Numbered from the stretch's first letter, positions 45,187 through 55,255 are shown. The stretch: DNA of 56,083 nt from Burkholderiales bacterium (GCA_026225235.1 JAMFSK010000047.1:1-56083); one strand, 5' to 3'. The notes: generated by a model not told the origin, from the letters alone. Numbers and translations: made by a program.

Positions 45187-46347
45187 TCAAGCCCCAGCGA
45201 CACCGTCTTTCGCCAGACGCCACAGCGAAGTCATTTCCATCGCGCGTGCCGCGTGCAAAGGATCGTCCGGGTCGGCTGCCTTCGGATGTTTCGGACGAAT
45301 GCTCATTTTGTCCAACACCTTGAGACCGCCAGCGGTGAACAAGGCAATCAGTTCGTCCCGCGTGCGCAGGCCGATGTGTTCGGCGATATCAGACAGAATC
45401 AGCCAGCCTTCGCCGCCCGGTTCGAGATGCGCCGCGAGTCCGCCGATAAAACCCTTGAGCATGCGGCTTTCAGGGTCGTAGATCGCATGCTCGAGCGGCG
45501 AGCTCGGGCGCGCGGGTAGCCAGGGCGGATTACAAACGATCAAGCCCGCCTTGCCAGCAGGAAACAGATCAGCCTCAACCACTTGCACTTGCTTCGCGTA
45601 GCCGAGTCGCTCGATGTTCTCCCGCGCACAAACAAGCGCGCGCGGATCCTGGTCCGTCGCAATCACACGCGACAGACCTCGTTTCGCGAGCAGGGCCGCC
45701 AGCACGCCGGTGCCTGTGCCGATATCGAAGGCCAGTTGCGTCGTCGGCAAGGGCGCTTTGACGAGAAGATCGAGATACTCACCCCGCACGGGTGAGAACA
45801 CCCCGTAGTGCGGATGAATCCGCTCATCGAGTACGGCGATCTCAACGCCCTTCTTGCGCCATTCGTGCGCGCCGACCAGCCCCTGCAATTCGCGCAGCGA
45901 TGCAATCGAGCCTTCCCCATCAGACGCACCGTACGCTTCTGTGCAAGCCTCGCGAAAATCCGGCGCGCGGCGCAGGCCGATACCAAAATCACCGTCGAGC
46001 GGAATCAGCAGCGTGTTCAGGATGCGCGCACGCTGCGATTGCGCCTGACGATAGTGGTTGAACGCGTCGACAGAGGAAGCGGGTTCTGCCGCGACGGCCT
46101 TGCGCTTACGCTTCGGTGGCCGGTCGGCGCGGCGTGCAATGGCTTGCAGCAACTGCCGCGCATTCTGAAAATCGCCTCGCCAGAGCAGCCCCGTTCCTTC
46201 ACACGCAAGCCGGTAGGCGGTATCTGCGGTCAGCGTGTCGTCGGCGACGACCACACGTTTGGGCGGAGGCGTGCCGCTTTCGGAGCGCCAGTGGGCCGTC
46301 CGCGACTCATCGCCTTCGGTCCATTCGATCATCGGGTAGGGATTCAT
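45187..46347 (-). CDS. class I methyltransferase with N-P-P-W motif (HemK/RlmG-like)
   Basis: A 386-residue protein. The SAM-binding domain has 'LAFDIGTGTGVLAALLAKRG' (about residues 205-224), 'VIATDQDPRALVCARENIE' and the catalytic 'LIVCNPPWLP', the N-P-P-[YW] of N5-glutamine or N6-adenine/N2-guanine methyltransferases. A basic N-terminal part ('RPPKRKRKA') may help bind RNA or a ribosome. The substrate (release factor, ribosomal protein or rRNA) cannot be decided. Confidence 0.85.
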   Translation of the reverse strand: MNPYPMIEWTEGDESRTAHWRSESGTPPPKRVVVADDTLTADTAYRLACEGTGLLWRGDFQNARQLLQAIARRADRPPKRKRKAVAAEPASSVDAFNHYRQAQSQRARILNTLLIPLDGDFGIGLRRAPDFREACTEAYGASDGEGSIASLRELQGLVGAHEWRKKGVEIAVLDERIHPHYGVFSPVRGEYLDLLVKAPLPTTQLAFDIGTGTGVLAALLAKRGLSRVIATDQDPRALVCARENIERLGYAKQVQVVEADLFPAGKAGLIVCNPPWLPARPSSPLEHAIYDPESRMLKGFIGGLAAHLEPGGEGWLILSDIAEHIGLRTRDELIALFTAGGLKVLDKMSIRPKHPKAADPDDPLHAARAMEMTSLWRLAKDGVAGA

Positions 46348-46638
46348 TCCGTAACAGCCTTTGCAACATTGAATACGTGAGCCCGTAGGTCATCGAAGAT
46401 AACCAGGGCGGGCCGCGCATGAAGGGTTGGATGCCATGTGCGGGGCGGCATGCGGCATACCCGCACGCCTGCTGAAGAGAAAACCGGCTGGCATCGCCGC
46501 TTTCCGTCGCAGAGGAATGGCCGGTATTCTACCGTGCGTGCGCGGAGATGGATTTCAAAGGACGATGCCGGCCGCACGCCGACGCTGGCATGTCCGATGC
46601 TCATTGCTTGAACACCCCCATCAACCCTTGGAGTATCC

Positions 46639-47427
46639 ATGACGGACACTAGCGGCGGTTCACCGCCCTATGAATTGCACTATTGGGATGGCTTGCAGGG
46701 ACGCGGCGAATTTATCCGCCTTGCGCTTGAAGAGGCCGGGGCCGATTATGTCGACATCTCCCGCGAACCTGAGTCCGAACAGGGCGGTACGTCAGCCATG
46801 CTCGCGCGGATCAAGGATCGGCACGCCACTGTCATCCCATTCGCGCCGCCGTTTCTGAAGGTCGGCGAGTTGATCATTCCGCAAACGGCGAACGCCTTGA
46901 TTTATCTGGGTGCGCGACATGGACTCGCGCCGACCGACGAACAGGGCCAATACTGGGCAAACGCGCTCCAGCTCACAATCGCAGACATGGTGGCCGAGGT
47001 GCACGACACCCACCATCCGATCGCAGCTGACCAGTACTACGAAGACCAGAAGGACGCCGCAAAACAACGGTCGAAATCGTTTCTCGACACCCGCGTGCCC
47101 AAGTTCCTGGGCTACTTCGAGCGCGTGCTTGAGCAGAATCCGGCGGGCGATGAATGGATGGTCGGCAGCATGCGCACCTATGTCGACCTTTCGATCTTCC
47201 AATTGATCGAAGGGCTCAACTACGCGTTCCCACACGCGTTGGCCGGCACAGCCACACAGTGGCCTAGGCTTGCCGCACTACGCGAGCGCGTACGCGAACT
47301 GCCACGAATTGCCCGATACATCGATTCGCCGCGTCGCATCCCCTTCAATGAGACCGGTATCTTCAGGCATTACCCCGAGCTCGACCAACGCGCGTCATCG
47401 CCGCGTGACCACAAGAAAGAGGCGTAG
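46639..47427 (+). CDS. glutathione S-transferase family protein
   Basis: A 262-residue protein, GST N-terminal domain 'YELHYWDGLQGRGEFIRLAL' (alpha-class-like, R-G-E-F-I-R) with 'FLKVGELIIPQTANALIYLG' as the SNAIL-like glutathione site (here QTAN), and a C-terminal helical domain to about residue 240 ('VGSMRTYVDLSIFQLIEGLN'). This subtype is seen in many proteobacteria and fungi. The substrate is unknown. It stands alone and is divergent from the methyltransferase gene, 291 bp away. Confidence 0.88.
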   Translation: MTDTSGGSPPYELHYWDGLQGRGEFIRLALEEAGADYVDISREPESEQGGTSAMLARIKDRHATVIPFAPPFLKVGELIIPQTANALIYLGARHGLAPTDEQGQYWANALQLTIADMVAEVHDTHHPIAADQYYEDQKDAAKQRSKSFLDTRVPKFLGYFERVLEQNPAGDEWMVGSMRTYVDLSIFQLIEGLNYAFPHALAGTATQWPRLAALRERVRELPRIARYIDSPRRIPFNETGIFRHYPELDQRASSPRDHKKEA

Positions 47428-47972
47428 TGGTTGGAACGCTCCGCTCGACCGGATTTGGGATCTTCAGCGCGCCCCGGATGTCACCCGCGGCTCGATCCTG
47501 CTCGCGCAGTCGTTCGCGCACTCTTGGTCAAAAGTCGGCTTTATTGACACATAGTGGGTTATGGCAGACGGGAGCGAACGAGTAGAGGAGGGTCTCGAAT
47601 TAGGCGTTCCGCGCTGACTTTCCTCGCCGATCTTTAAGCCTGAAATGGCGAAGCACCTTGCAATGGGGCCGAGCGGGGAGGGCCGTGGTGGCATCAGGCG
47701 TGCCATCCAATTCGATCTCGCGTTTAAACGCGACCCCTTTATTTTTTTCTTGTTGCATCGCAAAAAACGAAGCGATAAATTGAGCCTGTCTCCTCCATGT
47801 CCTCCGATATGGATTTAGCCCGGCGTAGCCTAACTACGACGGGCTATTTTTTTGTCTAACGGGTATAGACCGGCAGGTTCGTCCTTTGGCCGGTAGCGTA
47901 TGTGATCTTAAAGTCGCCCCATCGCCACGCCATCTCACGCCGTGGATCAGCATACCTCGATCGAATCTCGAA
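47428..47972. other. 545-bp noncoding stretch between GST and XRE genes
   Basis: No gene is recognised. A plus-strand frame around 47559-47700 and a minus-strand frame at 47464-47763 are open but resemble nothing known. It contains a U-rich run (47738-47752) and the strong terminator at 47817-47853. Confidence 0.4.
47817..47853 (+). terminator. rho-independent terminator
   Basis: AGCCCG-G-CGTAG (47817-47828), loop CCTAA, CTACG-A-CGGGCT (47834-47845): an 11-bp stem with one G/A mismatch, followed by A and seven T. It is some 390 bp beyond the GST stop, so either the GST transcript is long or a small RNA ends here. Confidence 0.8.
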
Positions 47973-48401
47973 TTACTCCGTCGGACGCCCGTGAAACTGC
48001 ATCACGAGTTCCTCGACCAGCAGACGCTGACGTGGCGACAACGATTCAATTTTCCGAACAAGCGTGAGGCTTTCTTGCGAGTGCGAATAACCATTGTGTG
48101 TTGAAGCGTCGTTTGCCGCCACGGGCGCTTCGTCGGGCGGTGGCCCGTAGTGCAGCCAGTGCGGCGAGACGTTGAGCCAGTGGGCAAGCGTGGCCAGCTT
48201 GTCCGCCGTTGGAATCGACTTCCCGCTTAACCATTTGTGCGCGCTTTGCACACTGACCCCGTCGCCAGCGCGATGCTGGAGATTGAATTCGCGCGCCAGA
48301 TCAGTGGCACCTTTCACTTTGGCGCCATTGTCGAGCGCACAGCGAAGACGAATGGAAAAGGACATTTTTTCGGTATCGGACGGCATGGGCGGATTCTGCA
48401 T
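47973..48401 (-). CDS. XRE-family HTH regulator
   Basis: Up to 142 residues (later in-frame ATGs at 48386 and 48365 are possible starts). The HTH is at about residues 28-85: 'ATDLAREFNLQHRAGDGVSV', 'AHKWLSGKSIPTADKLATLA', 'LNVSPHWLHYG'. The C-terminal third is a linker and a helix ('LVRKIESLSPRQRLLVEELV'). Similar phage-CI-like regulators occur as stand-alone genes in Burkholderiales. Divergent from mnmE. The target is unknown. Confidence 0.82.
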   Translation of the reverse strand: MQNPPMPSDTEKMSFSIRLRCALDNGAKVKGATDLAREFNLQHRAGDGVSVQSAHKWLSGKSIPTADKLATLAHWLNVSPHWLHYGPPPDEAPVAANDASTHNGYSHSQESLTLVRKIESLSPRQRLLVEELVMQFHGRPTE

Positions 48402-48853
48402 TCAGGCCGTCGGCCAGCGCTCAACCATTCAATTGAAACACTGCCACGGATGGGAAAAGTGTAATCAAAGCTCGCGAGAAAGTTCGCCCAGAACGATTGC
48501 GTCGTCGGAATCCATCCCGGATCTTGTCGGCCGCCCAAACCGCGGATGTATTTAACGCGCGATACCCACCGGGAAAAGCGCCAGACCGCTGCGATCCTGC
48601 GGCATGCTGTCGCGGCTTTCCTGCTCGGTTGAAATCTGTCGCCAAGGACGGCCGAACGGGTGAATGGCCGATGCGGAAATCAGTATTGTCTGGTGTGGCA
48701 ACCCGGTCGGCTTTGCCCTTCGTGGTCGCCACGGCGCAGCCGCAGGCTGCGGCCTTCACCGACGCCGGCGCGGCCCGAACGCCGTGCGCCCGGCACGCTA
48801 CAATTCACGGCCGATCGGCGCTCGCCGCGCGCTTCTGTGAGATTCTGCCCAAG
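48402..48853. other. 452-bp divergent promoter region of XRE regulator and mnmE
   Basis: The mnmE frame is open back to 48497 but nothing there matches MnmE. AT-richer around 48420-48480 with promoter-like bits (TTGAAA, TGTAAT). No small gene is recognised. yidC, which usually precedes mnmE in related genomes, is absent. Confidence 0.4.
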
Positions 48854-50245
48854 ATGCTTGCCACTGACCAAGATCCCATCGCCGCTATCGCTACCGCTGC
48901 CGGCCGCGGCGGGATCGGTGTCGTCCGGCTGTCGTTCGGCGCACAACCCGCCAGCGTCGCGCAGACCGTGATCCAGGCCCTCTGCGCGCAAGCGTTGACC
49001 CCGCGTCACGCCCACTACTGTGGGTTTGTCGATGCTCATGGCAACGTACTCGATCGCGGCATTGCCCTGTATTTCCCTTCTCCAAACTCCTTCACCGGCG
49101 AAGCGGTGCTCGAGTTACAGGCGCATGGCGGCCCCGTGGTCATGCAGCTCCTGCTCCAACGTTGCCTCGAGGTGGGTCGCCCCTTCGGTCTGCGCCTCGC
49201 CGAACCCGGCGAATTCACCCGTAGGGCGTTCCTGAACGACAAGATCGACCTGGCCCAGGCCGAGGCCATCGCCGACTTGATCGAGGCCAGCACCGAGGCC
49301 GCCGCCCGCTCTGCGGCACGTTCGCTTGACGGCGCCTTCTCTCGGCTCGTTCACACGCTCGTCGATGACGTCATCAATCTGCGCATGCTCGTCGAGGCGA
49401 CGCTGGACTTCCCCGAAGAGGAAATCGACTTTCTCGAAGCCGCCAATGCACGCGGCAAGCTCAGTGCGATCCGTAGTGCACTTGCGCGCGTGCTTGCCGA
49501 GGCGCGTCAGGGCGCGCTCCTCCGCGAAGGCCTGTCCGTGGTCCTTGCGGGTCAGCCGAACGTGGGCAAGTCGTCGCTGCTCAACGCGCTGGCAGGCGCC
49601 GAGCTTGCCATCGTCACCCCGATCGCAGGCACCACGCGCGACAAGGTCGCACAAACCATCCAGATCGAAGGCATCCCACTCCATGTGATCGACACCGCTG
49701 GACTGCGCGATACGGAGGACGAAGTCGAGAAGATCGGTATCGAACGAACCTGGGACGAGATCGATCGCGCCGACGTCGTGCTTCATCTGCTGGATGCACG
49801 AAACGGCATGACCCCGGAGAATGTTGAAATTGCGCTGCGATTTCCAGCGGGCGTGCCTGTCCTTCGCGTGGTCAACAAGATCGATCTCGCGGGCGAGACG
49901 GCGCAGGTGAAGCACGACGACGAAGGCAACGCGGTCGAGGTGCGGCTGTCAGCACGGGATGGCGACGGCATCGAGTTGCTGCGCGCCAGCTTGCTCAAGA
50001 TCGCCGGATGGCAGCCGGGCGGTGAAGACGTGTTCCTCGCGCGTGAGCGCCATCTATCGGCATTGCGGGCCGCGGCCGAACACCTGGCGATGGCCACCGA
50101 ACATGCCGAACAACGTTCGCAGTCGCTCGATCTGTTCGCCGAAGAACTCCGGCTCGCCCAGGATCAGCTCAATTCGATTACCGGGGAGTTCGGGGCGGAT
50201 GATTTGCTGGGGGTGATTTTTAGTCGGTTTTGTATAGGGAAATAA
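48854..50245 (+). CDS. mnmE: tRNA uridine-5-carboxymethylaminomethyl(34) synthesis GTPase
   Basis: A 463-residue protein; the ATG at 48854 matches the family start ([20 protein letters not shown]). The N-terminal formyl-THF-binding domain is followed by a helical domain with an inserted Ras-like G domain: 'GQPNVGKSS', 'GTTRD', 'DTAGLRD', 'NKID'. The invariant C-terminal C-I-G-K ('FSRFCIGK') is intact. With MnmG it modifies U34 of several tRNAs. No ribosome-binding site stands out. Confidence 0.96.
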   Translation: MLATDQDPIAAIATAAGRGGIGVVRLSFGAQPASVAQTVIQALCAQALTPRHAHYCGFVDAHGNVLDRGIALYFPSPNSFTGEAVLELQAHGGPVVMQLLLQRCLEVGRPFGLRLAEPGEFTRRAFLNDKIDLAQAEAIADLIEASTEAAARSAARSLDGAFSRLVHTLVDDVINLRMLVEATLDFPEEEIDFLEAANARGKLSAIRSALARVLAEARQGALLREGLSVVLAGQPNVGKSSLLNALAGAELAIVTPIAGTTRDKVAQTIQIEGIPLHVIDTAGLRDTEDEVEKIGIERTWDEIDRADVVLHLLDARNGMTPENVEIALRFPAGVPVLRVVNKIDLAGETAQVKHDDEGNAVEVRLSARDGDGIELLRASLLKIAGWQPGGEDVFLARERHLSALRAAAEHLAMATEHAEQRSQSLDLFAEELRLAQDQLNSITGEFGADDLLGVIFSRFCIGK

Positions 50246-50456
50246 CGACTGCCGCCTATCGTCCAGACGTGGTCCGATCAATGCGCGATGCCAGACTGTT
50301 GAAATTCGGCATTGCCAATAGTATGGGGTGAACTTCGTTGCAGTCGGGCGGCTTCGCGAGGGCGGGCGCATGGGTCTCAGGTGATCCATCGCGTGCCGTC
50401 TCGCTGTCAAACGGCCCGATACCACGCACACATTACTCAAACTGGACGGCGCCAAG

Positions 50457-50780
50457 ATGAGTGAAAAGGTCTATCCCGAGGCGAGCATCAGTGGAGTTTG
50501 CACGGCCTCATCCACGATTCTTTCGCTAAGCGTCGCTTTCCTGGGCCTTTGGGCCTTCGCGAGCAGCTCGCCTGACACGCCATGGGGACCTCATGACCAT
50601 CTGGTGGTGATCCTCGCGTTCTCCTCTTTTATTCTGCTGGGCGTCACGCCTTTGATCGCCACCGCGCCGAGGCTCAACGAAAGATCCCGCGGCTCGATGG
50701 ACTGGGCCCGACGCGTATTTGCCCTAGGACTCTTGCTGGATTTCAGCTGGATCGCGTGGGCGGTCTATCGAAGCTTTTAG
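50457..50780 (+). CDS. small membrane protein of unknown function
   Basis: A 107-residue protein with three hydrophobic segments: about residues 17-36 ('STILSLSVAFLGLWAFASSS'), 48-67 ('HLVVILAFSSFILLGVTPLI') and 86-105 ('RVFALGLLLDFSWIAWAVY'). No charged or cysteine motif suggests a function. It is 211 bp after mnmE on the same strand, with no visible terminator between. Confidence 0.65.
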   Translation: MSEKVYPEASISGVCTASSTILSLSVAFLGLWAFASSSPDTPWGPHDHLVVILAFSSFILLGVTPLIATAPRLNERSRGSMDWARRVFALGLLLDFSWIAWAVYRSF

Positions 50781-50866
50781 GCGCTCAGTTCTGATTTCAT
50801 ACTGGGTCTGCACCGGCGCACCCTCACAGCCAGGAGCAGGAGCAGGAAGTATCGTCCGCCGTCGCC

Positions 50867-51760
50867 CTATCGAAGAAATCGTCGTACCACCCTCGCGAGA
50901 CATGGCACGGTCTCAGGCCGCAATAAGCGCCGGTCATAGCCCGCCATACGGCGGTCGTTTTCGGCAAGACACAGATCGATCATTTCCGCTGGCCTTAGTT
51001 CCATGCCCACCGTGCCTGCGCCGCTCACAGTGAAATTCGAATCCTGCTGCGGGCCGTCCGCATCGATGCGCTTGGCAAGTCCCACCCGTTCCCAGATCAG
51101 ATATATCCACACCGCCGCAACCTTCAATGCGAACCACGGTCTGCGCCACCACGGCATATTGCGGCGGTACCAGGCTGCCCAGTTCACGAAGAACAGGATA
51201 TGGCGCCCCTCTTCCTGAATCACCGGCTCGAAGGTCTCAATCAGCTCCGGCGGGAAAAAGCCTGAGCGGCGCGCGACTTCGAACAGGCCAAATGCGAAGA
51301 AACTGTCGATGCACTCGCTGTACCCGATCGCGAGCCAACCCCATTCCGGGTCTTTAGGCGCCGGATAATCGGGTTCGGGTTGCAGCTCGATACCATACGC
51401 GGCGACAAGCCTCGACAGCACGTTCTTGTGGCGGAGTTCTTCACCCCCGTCCATGTCGAGCGCGCTGCGCAGCAAGGGGTCGGTGACAGTCTGCGCAAAC
51501 GTCGCGACCGAAACCGAAGCGCAGCCCTCTTTCTGCACGGCAATGTCCCAGATCGGCAGGGAGGTGACACGGCTGAGCGCCTCGGGAGAGAGTCGAGGCC
51601 AGTCGATGACCGCAGGTTTATAAGGGTTATGGGTTTCGAGAAGCATTTTGCAAAACATCTGCAAATGTTCGTCTGACCCGATCCGAACGTGACCCGGCGC
51701 CGGGTGGGACCAGTGGCGCATTGCGTGCTCGGCTTGATCTGGCGAAAGGACGTCAGACAT
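50867..51760 (-). CDS. ferritin-like di-iron domain protein
   Basis: About 297 residues starting MSDVLSPDQAEHAM; the frame is open further upstream (to 51961, across the end of the next gene), but that part is Arg/Pro-rich and not protein-like. Two E-x2-H type pairs, 'DGGEELRHKNVLSRL' and 'PVIQEEGRHILFFVNW', about 75 residues apart, suggest a di-iron four-helix bundle. A hydrophobic stretch 'ALKAAAVWIYLIW'-like near residue 215 may be membrane-associated. The substrate is unknown. It lies downstream of the cyanuric acid hydrolase gene. Confidence 0.75.
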   Translation of the reverse strand: MSDVLSPDQAEHAMRHWSHPAPGHVRIGSDEHLQMFCKMLLETHNPYKPAVIDWPRLSPEALSRVTSLPIWDIAVQKEGCASVSVATFAQTVTDPLLRSALDMDGGEELRHKNVLSRLVAAYGIELQPEPDYPAPKDPEWGWLAIGYSECIDSFFAFGLFEVARRSGFFPPELIETFEPVIQEEGRHILFFVNWAAWYRRNMPWWRRPWFALKVAAVWIYLIWERVGLAKRIDADGPQQDSNFTVSGAGTVGMELRPAEMIDLCLAENDRRMAGYDRRLLRPETVPCLARVVRRFLR

Positions 51761-51948
51761 GGCGGCTTCAATGAACGAGTTGAAAAATGGATGCGGCAAA
51801 AACGAGGCCATCTGCGGGCGGTTCCGCGAATGGGCACTCGATGACGCATTTTCAAAAGTTTGACACGGAGGCGCCCGACGTGCAGTTGGGGTCGGGACGG
51901 CTTCTCGATTTCGGCCGGATCGTTTGGGCAGCCGCTCGGATCGGCGCT

Positions 51949-53073
51949 TTAGGCGACCCACTCCGATCCGACTCTGGCGACCACCGCGATAGGTCCACCG
52001 CCCGCTGGCCCCTGATGCTCCGCACCGCCAGAAACATAGATTGCCCCGTTGCCCGCGACCGCCGCGATCAGGCCGCCGACTGCCCCGCGCGCGTGACGGG
52101 TCGAATTGATGTCCGAGTCGTCGAGCATGGTGTGGCGAAACCCCCGGACCTTTCCGTCCGGTGAGGCTTCGGCTTTCGCAAAGACATTCACGACGCGGTC
52201 GCTGTCCTCCTGACTCAGCCCCACCCCTGCGTCAATGCCGACGCTCCTGAACGCCGCCATCACCCCGCGAAGATCGATCGCATCTTCCATCACGGCGTGT
52301 CCGATGACGGTATCGCCGGCGGCAGCCTCTGCGTTCCCCATCACGACCACGGCGTTCTGAAGCAGCTCGATGCCGGCAGATGTCGAGGCGGTCGTTGAAT
52401 AGAGGCCCCAATCCGTGAGAATCGACTCCTCCTTGACGTCAGGAGGGATTTCGCCGAGCGCGACGGCGACACCCAGAGCCGAGGCGCCACGAGAAAAGGC
52501 CATCGATCCATAGGGATCGTCCGTCACCGGGGTCTTGCCTCGCGCAAGGGCCTGCTCGACGCGCTCGGCGGTCAGCAAGGGGCATTTGATCTGTACGAAA
52601 TGGACGTCTTTGACGTCGTCGATACCCGCCTCTTCCATTGCCGCCCTGACGGCCTTCGCGGTTTCCTCGACTTGGGCGCGGCGGCCTAGTTCTTCGGGGA
52701 GAAAGTCGCGCGTGTGGGCAACACCGACCGCGAGACGCTTACCAGCACCCTGCTTGGCGGCCACCGCGCGACGCGCAAAGATCGAGGCGTGTGGGCTCAG
52801 CACACCCTCCGTGCCGCCGGACATGACGAGCGCCACCCGGCTCTCGATTTCGCTCGCTGTACATCCGAGATACGAGGCCAACGCTGCGGCAAATGTCTTG
52901 CTCGCATATTCCCGGGTGAAATCATTTACGCAGCCGTTCCCTTCGGTCTTGCCGAGGATCGCCACGATGTCTCGCGGATCGAGCTGGCCTTCGGCGATCA
53001 GCTTGTGAAGACCGCTGAGGTCGCCCGGGCCTCGCATGGGAACGCGGAAGAGGTCTACCTGGTAAGTCGTCAT
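51949..53073 (-). CDS. cyanuric acid hydrolase/barbiturase family ring-opening amidohydrolase
   Basis: A 374-residue protein; the start MTTYQVDLFRVPM is chosen by family match over a TTG 17 codons earlier. Three similar domains each provide a Lys/Ser pair in this family. Visible blocks are 'LGKTEGNGCVNDFTRE', 'ALVMSGGTEGVLSPH', 'QIKCPLLT', 'STTASTSAGIELL' and 'YVSGGAEHQGPAGGGPIAVV'. Members open cyanuric acid (AtzD/TrzD) or barbiturate rings. No biuret or allophanate hydrolase gene accompanies it, so the substrate stays open and barbiturate-type compounds are possible. Confidence 0.9.
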   Translation of the reverse strand: MTTYQVDLFRVPMRGPGDLSGLHKLIAEGQLDPRDIVAILGKTEGNGCVNDFTREYASKTFAAALASYLGCTASEIESRVALVMSGGTEGVLSPHASIFARRAVAAKQGAGKRLAVGVAHTRDFLPEELGRRAQVEETAKAVRAAMEEAGIDDVKDVHFVQIKCPLLTAERVEQALARGKTPVTDDPYGSMAFSRGASALGVAVALGEIPPDVKEESILTDWGLYSTTASTSAGIELLQNAVVVMGNAEAAAGDTVIGHAVMEDAIDLRGVMAAFRSVGIDAGVGLSQEDSDRVVNVFAKAEASPDGKVRGFRHTMLDDSDINSTRHARGAVGGLIAAVAGNGAIYVSGGAEHQGPAGGGPIAVVARVGSEWVA

Positions 53074-53222
53074 GGCGCGATGTCCGTCGCCCGCGTCGTT
53101 GAACGACGCGGGGCTCGACTGCAAATGAAGGGAATAGCAGCATGCCAGCGAAAGACCCCCGTCAAAAATGGGAGCTCGAAAGGCCGGTATATGGGTTTAG
53201 CGATAGGGCGCTGCCCCGATCG

Positions 53223-53669
53223 TCACTTACCCGACACCGCCAACTTTAGTTTCGTGGCACCGGCAGTGGTTGCGGTGATGTTGGTTCGCGAGCCGCGGGG
53301 GCCCACGTAGAAATGCTGGACGGAAGGTGAGTTCTGGTCGTGTGTCGCGTCGGGCAAGCACGACGCGATATCGGCCGCCACGGCCTGAAGGAGATCGGCA
53401 CTGGTGCCAGCATCTTTGTGTGGCGTCCAGAGGCACTGGTAGCTACTCGCGCTCGCAGTGCATTGGGCGTCATCGCCGTAGGTCTGCGCCACGGCCTTGC
53501 CGTCGTCAGGCGAAAGCGTCGCAAGGCCGCTCGGTGCCGCTGCAACGATTCGTTTCAGCGCCGCGCATGGGCTCGAAGTGTCCTCCGCCGCGGCCGTCCC
53601 GGGCAGCACGGCGCATGTGGCGCCGACGCCGAGTGCGATCCCCGCGAGGATGCCGTTGATTCGTCTCAT
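53223..53669 (-). CDS. small secreted protein of unknown function
   Basis: A 148-residue protein with an N-terminal signal peptide (basic MRRINGILAG, hydrophobic core, cleavage after AAA in 'GTAAAEDTSS'). GGAGA precedes the ATG. The mature protein has four cysteines, probably two disulfides, in 'SPCAALKRIV', 'DAQCTASASSYQCLW' and 'ASCLPDA'. Not recognised; likely periplasmic. Confidence 0.7.
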   Translation of the reverse strand: MRRINGILAGIALGVGATCAVLPGTAAAEDTSSPCAALKRIVAAAPSGLATLSPDDGKAVAQTYGDDAQCTASASSYQCLWTPHKDAGTSADLLQAVAADIASCLPDATHDQNSPSVQHFYVGPRGSRTNITATTAGATKLKLAVSGK

Positions 53670-53753
53670 AGGGGTGTCTCCGTTAATTAGAGAAACAGGC
53701 AGCGGCCACTCAAAAGTGCCAGCAAGCAGTCAGACAGGCACCGCCCCCGATCT

Positions 53754-54503
53754 TCAATACCAACCCAGCGCCGCATAGAGTCTGAGTTGCAGCATCCCCA
53801 ATGTCTCGTGCACCCCGAGCATCGTCAACCGGATGTTTTCAAGCAGCGGGCGAACCAGGCGAAGCGGGTCATGCGGCTTGGGCGGTGCCAAGCTCGACGA
53901 CAAGGGGATGGGATGCAGGCCGAACCGCTCAAACATCGCGAGCGCCCGATACATATGGTACGGCGCGGTAATCAGAAACATCTGGCTGCCGTGCGCATCA
54001 CCCAGCATCGCATTGATGTACTTGGCGTTCTGGAAGGTGTTCCTGCTGCGGGCTTCGAGCCGGATATCGGCATCCGGCACGCCAAGCCCGATGAGCTCGC
54101 GCCGGAAGGCCTCGGCTTCAGTGATGCCGTGATGTTCCGGATCGCCGCCGCTGAGATAGACCGTGCACGACGACGCGGCTTGGCGGCAATTGAGATAAAG
54201 CCCGACCGCCGCCTCGCCTTTCATATAGGAATCGCGACGCGGCACAAAATGACCCTGGTCCTCGTCATAGACCGTGCCGCCACCCAGCACGACAATCGAG
54301 ACCTGTGCGGCAAAGGGCGGCAGAGGATCGATGGGCGGCACGCGCAAGTCCGCCATGAGCAGGGAGGCCACCCATCCCGAGCCCACCGCCCAGAAGACGG
54401 CCACGCCGAAGGCGAGGATGACCCATCGCCAGGCAGGCAACCATCTGAAGGCGGCCCCCCATCCGGCAAGCGCCACCACGAACAACCCTTCCACCCACAT
54501 CAT
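53754..54503 (-). CDS. YdcF/SanA-type DUF218 membrane protein
   Basis: A 249-residue protein. Two N-terminal membrane helices ('GLFVVALAGWGAAFRWL', 'WVILAFGVAVFWAVGSGWV') precede the DUF218 domain: 'SIVVLGGGTVYDEDQ', 'VYLSGGDPEHHGITEA', 'RLEARSRNTFQNAKY' and 'FLITAPYHMYRA'. Members such as ElyC and SanA act at the cell envelope, in peptidoglycan or lipid-carrier metabolism, by an unresolved mechanism. It is part of a minus-strand run with its neighbours, gap 80 bp. Confidence 0.88.
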   Translation of the reverse strand: MMWVEGLFVVALAGWGAAFRWLPAWRWVILAFGVAVFWAVGSGWVASLLMADLRVPPIDPLPPFAAQVSIVVLGGGTVYDEDQGHFVPRRDSYMKGEAAVGLYLNCRQAASSCTVYLSGGDPEHHGITEAEAFRRELIGLGVPDADIRLEARSRNTFQNAKYINAMLGDAHGSQMFLITAPYHMYRALAMFERFGLHPIPLSSSLAPPKPHDPLRLVRPLLENIRLTMLGVHETLGMLQLRLYAALGWY

Positions 54504-54583
54504 CTCGCTCTCCCACGTTGACCTGCCGGCCCGGCCGCCAGCTTACCGCGTTCTTTTTTAGGCGGCGTCCGCGAGCGACGCGC

Positions 54584-55255
54584 TTACCGTCCGAAATTAA
54601 TCGGCAAGGTCACCCCGGACAGCTTCCACGACCACAAACCATCGCGCTTGAAAATAAAGGTTAAGACGTCGTGGCCGTCTTCACGCGTGGTCGCCGTAAA
54701 GGTCGACCAGTTCTTATATGCAACGGCGTAGTCGTTCCGGGGTTGCACGTCGGTCGCCGTGCCGGCAGGGGCTTCGCTGGCCGGGCCGCCGGCCGTCGGC
54801 GGCGAAGCGATCGCCGGCGCGGGCTGGGGAGGGACGGCGGGTTGCCCGGGCCGAATCGCCGCACCCGAACGCGGCGACGCCGGGGCGTTGGAGTTTCCCA
54901 GATCGATCGGTTGCGCCGATCCCTGCGCCATCAGTGTCATGACGCCGGCAGGGGTCACGAGCGTGTCGATGATCTGGTTGATCAATGCCATTCCCAGCAA
55001 CATCCCGAGGCCCGCGAACGCGTTGCCTTTCATTTCGGGCGTCCCGAGCCTCGCCTGCATAGCGATCATCACCTGGCCGCGCACGCTCTCGCGGACGGCC
55101 GGGAAATCGACATGAGAGGAGAACGCGTCGGCATCTTTGTCGACGAGGGCAGTGTGCATCTCCCGAAGGGTCCAGTACGGGCTCGCGTAACTGGTCGCGA
55201 CAACCAGAATGGCGACGATCACACCAACGATGCCTGCCGTGCTTGGGCGTTTCAT
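54584..55255 (-). CDS. DUF2939-type membrane-anchored protein
   Basis: A 223-residue protein with one N-terminal membrane anchor ('AGIVGVIVAILVVATSYASP') followed by 'YWTLREMHTALVDKDADAFS', the typical opening of DUF2939 proteins. A Pro/Ala-rich low-complexity linker (about residues 125-170) precedes a C-terminal beta region ('FTATTREDGHDVLTFIFKRD', 'GLWSWKLSGVTLP'). No function is known for this family. AGGAGCC-like sequence lies upstream of the ATG. Confidence 0.82.
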   Translation of the reverse strand: MKRPSTAGIVGVIVAILVVATSYASPYWTLREMHTALVDKDADAFSSHVDFPAVRESVRGQVMIAMQARLGTPEMKGNAFAGLGMLLGMALINQIIDTLVTPAGVMTLMAQGSAQPIDLGNSNAPASPRSGAAIRPGQPAVPPQPAPAIASPPTAGGPASEAPAGTATDVQPRNDYAVAYKNWSTFTATTREDGHDVLTFIFKRDGLWSWKLSGVTLPINFGR

